Source of the DNA: VGTK01 sp046327915
GTDB lineage: Bacteria; Desulfobacterota; Binatia; UBA12015
Assembly: GCA_046327915.1 (NCBI GenBank)
Contig: JAXLXO010000007.1
Location: 62,001-126,000, forward strand
Direction of reading: 5' to 3'
Length of the DNA stretch: 64,000 bases
Shown in pieces: positions 57,310 through 64,000 of the stretch; position 1 is the stretch's first letter; each line of letters starts with the position of its first letter. The translations under genes and the position numbers were made by a program. The notes under the pieces were generated by a model that saw only the letters and a program-made list of their open reading frames with translations, did no database searches and was not told the origin of the DNA.

Positions 57310-58437
57310 TCAACGCAGGGGCGAGAACGTCTTTCCCGTCCCCGTGAGGCCCGGACCCGGCAGCACCATCTTCCGCTCGGCGTCCGCGACCGCCCGACCG
57401 AGCACCGTCGCCCTCGGCTCGATGGGACGCAGGATCCCCAGCGTCCGCTCCAGATCGGCCTCCGGGACGACGATGCAGAAGCCGATGCCCATGTTGAAGG
57501 TCGTGTACATCTCGGCCGGCGCGACGCGCGCGGCTTCGGCGAGGAGGCCGAAGATCGGCTCGGGCTCGGGCAGCGCGTCGAGCACGAAGCCGACGTCCGG
57601 GGCGGCGATGCGCGACAGGTTGAGCAGTCCGTCGCCCGTGATGTGCGCCAGCGCTTTCACCGGGACGCCGGCGTCGAGCAGCGCCATCACCTCGTTCACG
57701 TAGATGCGCGTCGGACGCAGCAGCTCGTCCCCGACGGTCGCGCCGCCCAGCGCCGACGGCCGCTCGCGATACCCTTCCGGTCCGCGCTCGCCGACCAGCA
57801 CGCGACGCGCGAGCGTCAGCCCGTTCGAGTGGATGCCGTTCGACGGCAGCCCGATCACGACGTCGCCCGGCTTCACGTCGCGTCCGACGACGATGCGGTC
57901 CATCGGCACGACGCCGACTGCCGTCGCGACGACGTCGAAGCTCTCGCCGTGCGGCGGGTGCGGACGGAGCAGCTCGCGCACCTGCGCGATCTCGCCGCCG
58001 GGGATGCTGATGCGCGCCTGGCGCGCGCCGTCGACGAGACCCGTCGCGAACTCGTCGAGCAGCTTCCGGTCGGTGGTCGAGATCGCGATGTAGTCGACCA
58101 CCGCGATCGGCTCCGCGCCGACGCACAGCACGTCGTTGACGTTCATCGCGATCAGGTCGATGCCGATGGTGTCGAAGCGCTCCATCGCGAGCGCGACCAG
58201 CAGCTTGGTGCCGACGCCGTCGGTGCTGATCGCGAGCCCCTGTCCGGTGCCGAGGTCGAGGACGTTGGCGAAGAAGCCGTTCGGCAGCGCGGGCCGTCCG
58301 ACGCGCGGGAACGCGGTGGTCGCCGCGAGGCGCTGCACGAGGCTGCCGAGACCCGGCTCGAGGCCGACGACGTCCACACCCGTTGCTGCGTAGGTCGCAG
58401 CGTCGCCCGTCTTTCCACCGTCCCGTCCCGTGCTCAC
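57310..58437 (-). CDS. purM: Phosphoribosylformylglycinamidine cyclo-ligase (AIR synthetase)
   Basis: The 375-residue product has the PurM core: GTGQGLAISTDGVGTKLLVA, NVNDVLCVGAEPIAVVDYIA and the LLDEFATGLVDGARQARISIPGGEIAQV stretch. The C-terminal LAHITGDGLLNLSRI and TFNMGIGFCIVV follow. It closes the imidazole ring in purine synthesis with ATP. A frame extending upstream overlaps the CaiB gene and is not used; GTG 58437 overlaps the CaiB stop by four bases (GTGA). Coupling of a purine enzyme to a CaiB/BaiF CoA-transferase-like gene is unusual. Confidence 0.95.
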   Translation of the reverse strand: MSTGRDGGKTGDAATYAATGVDVVGLEPGLGSLVQRLAATTAFPRVGRPALPNGFFANVLDLGTGQGLAISTDGVGTKLLVALAMERFDTIGIDLIAMNVNDVLCVGAEPIAVVDYIAISTTDRKLLDEFATGLVDGARQARISIPGGEIAQVRELLRPHPPHGESFDVVATAVGVVPMDRIVVGRDVKPGDVVIGLPSNGIHSNGLTLARRVLVGERGPEGYRERPSALGGATVGDELLRPTRIYVNEVMALLDAGVPVKALAHITGDGLLNLSRIAAPDVGFVLDALPEPEPIFGLLAEAARVAPAEMYTTFNMGIGFCIVVPEADLERTLGILRPIEPRATVLGRAVADAERKMVLPGPGLTGTGKTFSPLR

Positions 58438-60833
58438 GCGATCACTCCTTCGGCCCTGAGAGTCGCCAGGTCCGCCTCCCGAAGCCCTAGCAGATCGCGC
58501 AGCACGAGGTCGGTGTGCTCGCCGAGCAGCGGACCGGGCGCCGCCACCCGTCCCGGGAGAGACGAGGCCCGGAACGGAATGCCGTCGAAGGTCTCGCAGC
58601 CACCCTCCGGCGTCGCGACGGTCTCGAAGTAGCCGCGCTCCGCGAGCTGCGCGTCGCGCGCCAGATCGGCACCGTTCGCGACCAGCCCCGCCGCGACACC
58701 TGCTGCCTGCAGGCGCGCCTCGAGATCCTCGGCGCGCCGCGTCCGCGTCCACGCGGCGAGACGACGGTCGATCTCGGCACGGGCCGCGATGCGTCCGCCG
58801 AGCGTGCGCAGCTCGGGACGCGCGGCCCACGCCTCGCCATCTGCCGCGAGCACCGCGGCGCAGCGCTGCCACGCCTCGTCGTCGAGCACCGCGATCGCGA
58901 GCCAGCGATCGTCGTCCGGCTGACCGGCGGGATCGGTCTCCGCGGCGCAACGCCAGATGCCGTGCGGCACCGCGTCGCCCTCCTGCGAGTCGTTGCCCGG
59001 CGCCGCGACCGGCTGTCCGCGCAGCAACGTGGACGTCGCCGGGCCGAGCAGCGCCGCGAGGTTGCCGTACTGTCCGAGGTCGACGAGCTGGCCTTCGCCG
59101 GTGTTCGCGCGGTGCCAGAGTGCCGCGAGCGTTGCGAGCGCCGCGGTCATGCCGCCGAGCATGTCGGACCACGAGTAGCCCCAGCCGACGGGCGGACCGT
59201 CGGGCAGGCGCATCAGGAACGGGAAGCCGAGCAGCGCCTGCAGCGTGGGGCCGTAGCTCACGCGCTCGCGTCCCGGACCCGTCAAGCCAAAGCCGGACAT
59301 CGCGACCGCGATCACGTCCGGGTTCAGTTCGCGCAGCCCGTCGTAGTCGAGCCCCCAGTTGCGCATGACGCGCGCGGAGAAGTTGTCGATCACGACGTCG
59401 GCGATGCGCGCGAGGCCGCGCACGAGGTCGAGGCCGCGCGGATCGGCGAGGTTCAGCACGACGCTCTGCTTGCCGCGGTTCAGGTTGCCACTGAGGCCGC
59501 CGCGCCGGTTGCCGAAGTCCATCGCGTCGCGGCGCTCGATCTTGACGACGCGCGCGCCCTGGTCGGCGAGCAGCCGCGTCGCGATCGGACCCGCGACGAC
59601 CCAGGTGAAGTCGAGGACCAGCGTGCCGTCGAGCACGCGGCCGGGCAGCGGCTCGGATGCGAGCACCGGTGGCGTGCCCGACGACGATGCGGCGTCCGCG
59701 CGCCACGCAGGATCTGCCGCGACCTCGGCGTCGTGCTCGCCGACGAGCGCCGGCGCACGGCGCACACGGAGCGGCGTCGCGGACGACAGGAAGGCGGGGC
59801 CGGGGAAGGGGACCGCGCCGCCGTCACGCTTCGCGAGCGCCTCGGGAAAGCCGCGCGCCGCGAGCTGCTCGTCGCTCGCGATCGTCTCCGGCTGGCGCAC
59901 CTCGGCGTACGGCAGCCGCCGCAGCTCGGCGCCCTCCATCAGCTCCGCGACGGTATGCTCGACCGCCCACTGGTCGAGGCAGTCGAAGAGGTGCCCGCAG
60001 TGCTCCTTGCGGTTCTGCGGCTCCTCCCAGCGCTCGTCGAAGAGGTCCCAGGCCTCGCCGTCCATCGCGACCCAGCCGGCGAGCGTCGTCCAGTCGCCGA
60101 TGGTCGAGTGCAGCACCCAGCCGTCGGCGGCCGGGCCGATGCGGAAGTAGCGGCTCCAGTGCAGCGTGCCGCGGCGGCGCTCGACGTTGCCGGTCTGCCG
60201 GAAGAATCCGCCGACGTGCTCGACCGCGCCTGCGGTCGCCTCGGTGATCGAAACGTCGACCAGGCCGCCGCGTCCGGTGCGACGGCGCGCGAGCAGCGCG
60301 ACCAGGGCACCGATCGCGGCGAACACGCCCGCGCTGTTGTAGGCCTGCAGCCCGAACGGCGCGATCGGCGACGTCTCGGGATGCCCGTTCACGTACGTCA
60401 TGCCGGCGCGCGCCGCGCACACGAGGTCGGAGCCGCGCCAGCCGGCGCGCGGTCCGGTCGCGCCGAACGGCGACACGTCGACGAGGATCGTCCGCGGCTG
60501 CGCGCGGCGCAGCTCCTCACGATCGACGCCGGCCGCCGCGAGCACGTCCGGGAAGCGCGCCGCGACCACGACGTCCGCCGCGGCGAGCAGTGCACGCAGG
60601 CGCGCGCGGCCCGCCTCCGTCGCGACGTCGAGCGTCACGCAGCGCTTGTTCAGGTCGTGGAGCCAGTGCGCGTGGCTCGCATCCTCACCCGGCTGCGCGC
60701 CGGGCTCGAACGGCGGCAGACGGCGCAGCGACGCGCCGCCCGGCGGCTCGACGCGCACCACGTCGGCGCCGAGATCGCCCATGAGACGCGCGCAGAGCGC
60801 GCCCTGCACGTCGGTCAGGTCGAGCACGCGCAC
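58434..60833 (-). CDS. Tandem CaiB/BaiF (type III CoA-transferase) protein
   Basis: The 799-residue product holds two consecutive CaiB/BaiF domains: residues about 1-380, beginning VRVLDLTDVQGALCARLMGDLGADVVRVEPP, and about 400-799, beginning LVLDFTWVVAGPIATRLLADQGARVVKIERRD. Normal enzymes are dimers of one domain; here two are fused. In the second half the region that usually holds the catalytic Asp reads GYSWSDMLGG, while in the first half it reads LQAYNSAG with Ala or Asn, so only one active site appears complete. CoA transfer between carboxylates is the family reaction; the substrate is unknown. The start is GTG 60833. It is coupled to purM. Confidence 0.88.
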   Translation of the reverse strand: MRVLDLTDVQGALCARLMGDLGADVVRVEPPGGASLRRLPPFEPGAQPGEDASHAHWLHDLNKRCVTLDVATEAGRARLRALLAAADVVVAARFPDVLAAAGVDREELRRAQPRTILVDVSPFGATGPRAGWRGSDLVCAARAGMTYVNGHPETSPIAPFGLQAYNSAGVFAAIGALVALLARRRTGRGGLVDVSITEATAGAVEHVGGFFRQTGNVERRRGTLHWSRYFRIGPAADGWVLHSTIGDWTTLAGWVAMDGEAWDLFDERWEEPQNRKEHCGHLFDCLDQWAVEHTVAELMEGAELRRLPYAEVRQPETIASDEQLAARGFPEALAKRDGGAVPFPGPAFLSSATPLRVRRAPALVGEHDAEVAADPAWRADAASSSGTPPVLASEPLPGRVLDGTLVLDFTWVVAGPIATRLLADQGARVVKIERRDAMDFGNRRGGLSGNLNRGKQSVVLNLADPRGLDLVRGLARIADVVIDNFSARVMRNWGLDYDGLRELNPDVIAVAMSGFGLTGPGRERVSYGPTLQALLGFPFLMRLPDGPPVGWGYSWSDMLGGMTAALATLAALWHRANTGEGQLVDLGQYGNLAALLGPATSTLLRGQPVAAPGNDSQEGDAVPHGIWRCAAETDPAGQPDDDRWLAIAVLDDEAWQRCAAVLAADGEAWAARPELRTLGGRIAARAEIDRRLAAWTRTRRAEDLEARLQAAGVAAGLVANGADLARDAQLAERGYFETVATPEGGCETFDGIPFRASSLPGRVAAPGPLLGEHTDLVLRDLLGLREADLATLRAEGVIA

Positions 60834-60996
60834 GCCGTCGAGCGCGCCGGGGCGTCGATCGGCGCTGGATGGGATGGTCGCGAACAGACCTCACGGCCTA
60901 GCGCGCGGCGCCCGGCACCGGCAAGCGAAGAGCGCTGCGCGACCCGGCTCCGACGGCCGCGTGCAGCGGCCCACTCCGCTGCGCGTCTGGTCCGCG

Positions 60997-61593
60997 TCAG
61001 CGCGGCCGGGCGAGGATCTGCTCGACGCTCACCTGCAGCGCGGGCAGCACGTGCGAGACGATCGCGCCCGACGTGAACGCGCGCGGCTCGTCGAAGCGGT
61101 CACCGAGCGTCGCGTACACCGCGACCTCGTTGCGCTCGGGATCGACCACCCAGTACTCGCGGACACCGGCGCGCGCGTAGGCGATCCGCTTCTCGATGCG
61201 GTCACGACGCACGCTCGTCGGCGACACGATCTCGATCGCGAGATCGGGCACGATGCGCGTGAAGCCCTTCTCGTCGTCGCGCGGCTTCGGGCCTGCCTCC
61301 CAGCGCTCACGCGAGATGAACGAGAAGTCGGGCTCGAGCGTGTCGCCGGTCGGGAGGTCGAAGCCTGCGCTGGAGCCGAGGACGATGCCCGGCGAACGCT
61401 CGTCGATGTGACGACCCAACGTGCGGTGCAGATTCGCCTCGACCCACCCGTGCCGGAGCTTCGCCGGCGGGCTCATGACGATGCGCCCGTTGAGCAGCTC
61501 GTAGCGATTGACGTCGGACGCCGGCACCTGCTCGAGCCAGCTCCAGAACTCCTCTTGGGTGAACGTTTCCTCCGAGCGGAACGCCGTTTCCAT
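60997..61593 (-). CDS. Uma2-family (DUF820) putative restriction-like endonuclease
   Basis: The 198-residue product has the Uma2/PD-(D/E)XK layout: FTQEEFWSWLEQ, NRYELLNGRIVMSP, LEPDFSFIS with the active-site Asp, and the PDLAIEIVSPTS motif. The end reads REYWVVDPERNEVAVY. Such proteins are common in cyanobacteria, actinobacteria and related genomes; the target is unknown. Two ATGs lie at 61599 and 61593. GGAGG touches the first and is at good distance from the second, so I use ATG 61593. It stands between unrelated genes. Confidence 0.88.
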   Translation of the reverse strand: METAFRSEETFTQEEFWSWLEQVPASDVNRYELLNGRIVMSPPAKLRHGWVEANLHRTLGRHIDERSPGIVLGSSAGFDLPTGDTLEPDFSFISRERWEAGPKPRDDEKGFTRIVPDLAIEIVSPTSVRRDRIEKRIAYARAGVREYWVVDPERNEVAVYATLGDRFDEPRAFTSGAIVSHVLPALQVSVEQILARPR

Positions 61594-61709
61594 CGCCATC
61601 CTCCGCGCAACATAGCCCCTCGCCCCGGGGGCCGGAAGTACCGTCGTGCGGCGCTTCCCGCGATGGCACGGAATGCATTTTCGCCACGACGGACGCGTGG
61701 CGGCGAGAG

Positions 61710-63620
61710 TCACGGCTCGACGATCGGGAACCAGAAGCGAAAGGTGTCGAGCAGTCCGAGCAGCATCTCGACCGCCGATCGATCACCGTCGATGGTGACG
61801 GCGCCGGCCGCCTCGAGGTCGGCGAGCGCCTTCGTGCCCGTGACCAGCCCCAGCAGCGCCTCGTGCGCGAGCGCGACCGTCGCCCGTGCGCCGCGCGCGG
61901 CGCGGCCGTGGACGTGGTGCAGCGCGCCGTTGGAGACGCCGACCGCGTGCAGCTCGTCGCGGTCGGTGACGCGGAACGTGAGCTCGAGCGACGTCCCGGC
62001 CGCGCGGTCGCCGTCGAGGCGCACGCCGAGGTAGTCGAAGAGCATGTCGCTGGTCATCGCGCGCGCGACGTCCGCGGCGACGCCGGGGCCGTTGCCGAAC
62101 GCAGGCACGCCGTTGCGCAGCTCCTGCGCCGCGGTCAGGTAGAACGCGCGCCACGGCCCCGATTCCGCCTGGTAGCCGAGCTGCTCGAGCGCGTCGGCCT
62201 GCAGGAGCCGAGCGTCGCGGTTCGCCGGGTCGGCGAACACGAGGTGATTGACGAGCTGCGCCACCCAGCGGAACTCGCCGCGCGCGAACGCCTCGCGCGC
62301 GTGGGCGAGGAGAGCGTCGGCGCCGCCGGCGAGCGCGACGTAGCGCTTCCCGGCCTCGACCGGCGGCAGCGCGTGCAGGTTCGCGGGGTTGCCGTCGAAC
62401 CAGCCCAGGTAGCGCTGGTAGACCGCCTTCACGTTGTGATTGACGGTGCCGTAGTAGTCGCGCGCGAAGAACTCGTCGCCGAGCCCGCGCGGCAGGCGGA
62501 CCTCCTCCGCGATCTCGAGCATCGTCATGCCCTGGTTCGCGCGCCGCATCGTCTGGTCGTGCAGGAAACGGTACAGGTCGCGCTGCGCCTCGAGGTAGCG
62601 GCGGACGTCGTCCGCGCCCCAGCGCGGCCAGTGATGGCTCGCGAACACGACGTCGCTCCGGTCCGCGAAGAGCTCGAGCGACTCGTCGACGTACTTGCTC
62701 CAGGCGAGCGCGTCGCGCACCTGCGCCCCGCGCAGCGTGTAGAGGTTGTGCAGGTTCGCGGTGCAGTTCTCCGCCATGCACAGCACGCGCAGGTCCGGGA
62801 ACAGGAAGTGCATCTCCGCCGGCGCCTCGGTGTCGGGCGTCAGCTGGAAGACGAAGCGCACGCCGTCGATCGTGCGCTCTGTGCCGGTCGCGGTGATCTC
62901 GTCGGTGGGCGCGATCAGGCCGGCGGTCGCGAGCAGCGGAACGCCCTTGCCGAGCCCGGCGTCGACGTGGCCACGCGGACCGCGCGGCAGCAGCGTGCCG
63001 TACATGTACGACGCGCGCCGGGTCATGACGTTGCCCGCGATGACGTTCTCGCTGACCGCGGCGTGCAGGAATCCCTCGGGCGCCACGATCTGCACCCGCC
63101 CCGCGCGCACGTCGGCCTCGTCCACGACGCCGCGCACGCCGGCGAAGTGGTCGATGTGGCTGTGCGTGTAGAGCACCGCGCGCACCGGACGATCACCGAG
63201 GTGCGTCCGCACCAGCTCGAGCGCCGCGCGCGCGGTCTCCTCGGACGTCAGCGGGTCGATCACGATCCAGCCGGTCGCGCCGCGCACGAACGTCACGTTC
63301 GACAGGTCGAGGCCGCGCACCTGCCAGATGCCGTCCACGACCTCGAAGAGCCCGGCGTGGCGGTTGAGCTGCGCCTGCCGCCAGAGGCTCGGATTCACCG
63401 TCGGCGGCGCCTCGCCGTCGAGGAACGCGTAGTCGTCGAGGTTCCACACCGGGAACCCCGCGGCGCTCATGACCTGCGGCGACGCGGGCGGTGCGACGCG
63501 TCCGCGCTCGGCGAGCGCGAAGTCGGCGCGATCGCCGAGCGGCAGCGCATGACGCACGGCCTCGTTCGCCGCGCGCGTCGCGGGTTGTGCGTCCTTCGGT
63601 GCTGCCGGATCTTCACTCAC
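61710..63620 (-). CDS. Linear alkylsulfatase (metallo-beta-lactamase family, SdsA-type)
   Basis: The 636-residue product is a metallo-beta-lactamase-fold alkylsulfatase. The zinc motif THSHIDH gives H153, H155, D157 and H158; the helical region contains AENCTANLHNLYTLRG and FASHHWPRWG; and a C-terminal SCP2-like lipid-binding domain (about residues 510-636) follows. These enzymes hydrolyse long-chain alkyl sulfates such as SDS to alcohol and sulfate. A conserved VFASHHWPRWG supplies a further metal ligand. No signal peptide is seen, so it is probably cytoplasmic or non-classically exported. GTG 63620 is the likely start. It precedes or follows an esterase gene on the same strand. Confidence 0.93.
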   Translation of the reverse strand: MSEDPAAPKDAQPATRAANEAVRHALPLGDRADFALAERGRVAPPASPQVMSAAGFPVWNLDDYAFLDGEAPPTVNPSLWRQAQLNRHAGLFEVVDGIWQVRGLDLSNVTFVRGATGWIVIDPLTSEETARAALELVRTHLGDRPVRAVLYTHSHIDHFAGVRGVVDEADVRAGRVQIVAPEGFLHAAVSENVIAGNVMTRRASYMYGTLLPRGPRGHVDAGLGKGVPLLATAGLIAPTDEITATGTERTIDGVRFVFQLTPDTEAPAEMHFLFPDLRVLCMAENCTANLHNLYTLRGAQVRDALAWSKYVDESLELFADRSDVVFASHHWPRWGADDVRRYLEAQRDLYRFLHDQTMRRANQGMTMLEIAEEVRLPRGLGDEFFARDYYGTVNHNVKAVYQRYLGWFDGNPANLHALPPVEAGKRYVALAGGADALLAHAREAFARGEFRWVAQLVNHLVFADPANRDARLLQADALEQLGYQAESGPWRAFYLTAAQELRNGVPAFGNGPGVAADVARAMTSDMLFDYLGVRLDGDRAAGTSLELTFRVTDRDELHAVGVSNGALHHVHGRAARGARATVALAHEALLGLVTGTKALADLEAAGAVTIDGDRSAVEMLLGLLDTFRFWFPIVEP

Positions 63621-63658
63621 GCGGCGATGTCCTGTCGCGTGCGCACGGGCTCACGCGG

Positions 63659-64000
63659 TCAGAGGATGCCGGCCCACGCCTGCCGCTCGGCCGACTGCGG
63701 GTCGTGTGCGATCGAGGACTCTGCGTCGAGCACGACGGTAGTGCGCTTCTCCGCCTCGTACGGCTTCCAATAGGCGAGTCCGTCGAGGTCGCCCTGGTCG
63801 CCGCTCGCGAAGCGCAGCCAGATGTCCATCACCACCTGCGACAGCTGCTCGGCGCGCGATCCGCTGCCCGAGAAGCCCGCCATGTTCGGTGCGTCGAGCG
63901 TGCCGAAGACGAACGGCAGCTCGATCGCGTGGCACGCGCCGAGCAGTCCTCCCGCGGCCGGCGACGGCCACGTGAAGACGTACATGTACGTGTGCTCCTG
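63659..64000 (-). CDS. Type B carboxylesterase, C-terminal part (cut by the window edge)
   Basis: The frame is open to the right edge (reads QEHTYMYVF...), so only the last about 113 residues are present. It ends with the type B carboxylesterase C-terminal pattern: TWPSPAAGGLLGACHAIELPFVFGTLD with the catalytic His (GACHAIELPFVF), then MDIWLRFASGDQGDLDGLAYWKPYE. The enzyme cleaves carboxylic esters; the substrate and localisation are unknown because the N-terminus is missing. It lies 39 bases upstream of the alkylsulfatase gene on the same strand and may share its transcript. Confidence 0.9.
   Translation of the reverse strand, partial: QEHTYMYVFTWPSPAAGGLLGACHAIELPFVFGTLDAPNMAGFSGSGSRAEQLSQVVMDIWLRFASGDQGDLDGLAYWKPYEAEKRTTVVLDAESSIAHDPQSAERQAWAGIL

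Overview
The window is a GC-rich (by eye around 70%) bacterial chromosome segment with about 53 protein genes, short intergenic gaps and many 4-base start/stop overlaps. Outer-envelope genes (MltA-like lytic transglycosylase, lipoproteins, Lgt-like transferase, parvulin lipoprotein, FecR/DUF6600 protein, AsmA-like domain) point to a diderm. A PhaR-like regulator, a methylmalonyl-CoA mutase subunit, sigma-54 activators, a CaiB/BaiF protein, an alkylsulfatase and GT-C glycosyltransferases suggest an aerobic, lipid- and CoA-handling organism of Deltaproteobacteria/Myxococcota/Binatota type. That placement is inference; no rRNA or other decisive marker is present. I saw no tRNA, rRNA, CRISPR array, insertion sequence, prophage or attachment site.

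Layout. 1-4.2 kb: the end of a universal stress protein, a PhaR-like regulator facing a sigma-54 activator, and an AT-richer secreted protein closed by a textbook terminator. 4.3-10.4 kb: a HEAT-repeat protein, a B12-domain-less methylmalonyl-CoA mutase subunit, a secreted protein, a PEP-utiliser-like protein, a membrane protein and a Nudix hydrolase. 10.4-14.5 kb (minus strand): FtsH, CoaE and AsnS. 14.6-21.0 kb (plus strand): a full ISC iron-sulfur assembly operon in the order iscS-iscU-iscA-hscB-hscA-fdx-iscR, then two small unknowns. 21.0-25.9 kb (minus): an ABC importer of the BMP/nucleoside type translationally coupled to a CCA-adding-type nucleotidyltransferase. 26-33.3 kb: a large Lhr-type helicase, an Lgt-like transferase and a SelB-like GTPase with altered GTPase motifs.

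33.4-38.1 kb: a parvulin lipoprotein, a sigma-54-activator-like protein that has lost its Walker B residues and sigma-54 loop, a small coiled-coil protein, a VanZ-like protein and a VKOR-DsbA fusion. 38.1-43.8 kb: the most striking locus, three overlapping genes for a giant secreted-domain/GT-C/GT39 fusion, a stand-alone paralogue of its N-terminal domain, and another GT-C enzyme, divergent from the VKOR-DsbA gene. I propose this as an envelope (protein or lipid) glycosylation module. 43.8-49.0 kb: an ArsC-like reductase, a degenerate WS/DGAT-like acyltransferase, a lipoprotein and a secreted alpha/beta hydrolase. 49.1-56.8 kb (minus): a FecR/DUF6600 protein with a low-complexity tail, MltA, a class V aminotransferase, and an ECF sigma factor followed by an anti-sigma factor fused to an AsmA-like domain. 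56.9-64 kb: a small membrane protein, PurM coupled to a tandem CaiB/BaiF protein, a Uma2-type nuclease, an alkylsulfatase and the end of a carboxylesterase.

Functional assignments rest on recognisable motifs read from the translated sequence. No database search was run, so family names are judgements from pattern recognition. Start codons are stated where context supports them; several genes begin with GTG and at least one may begin with CTG.
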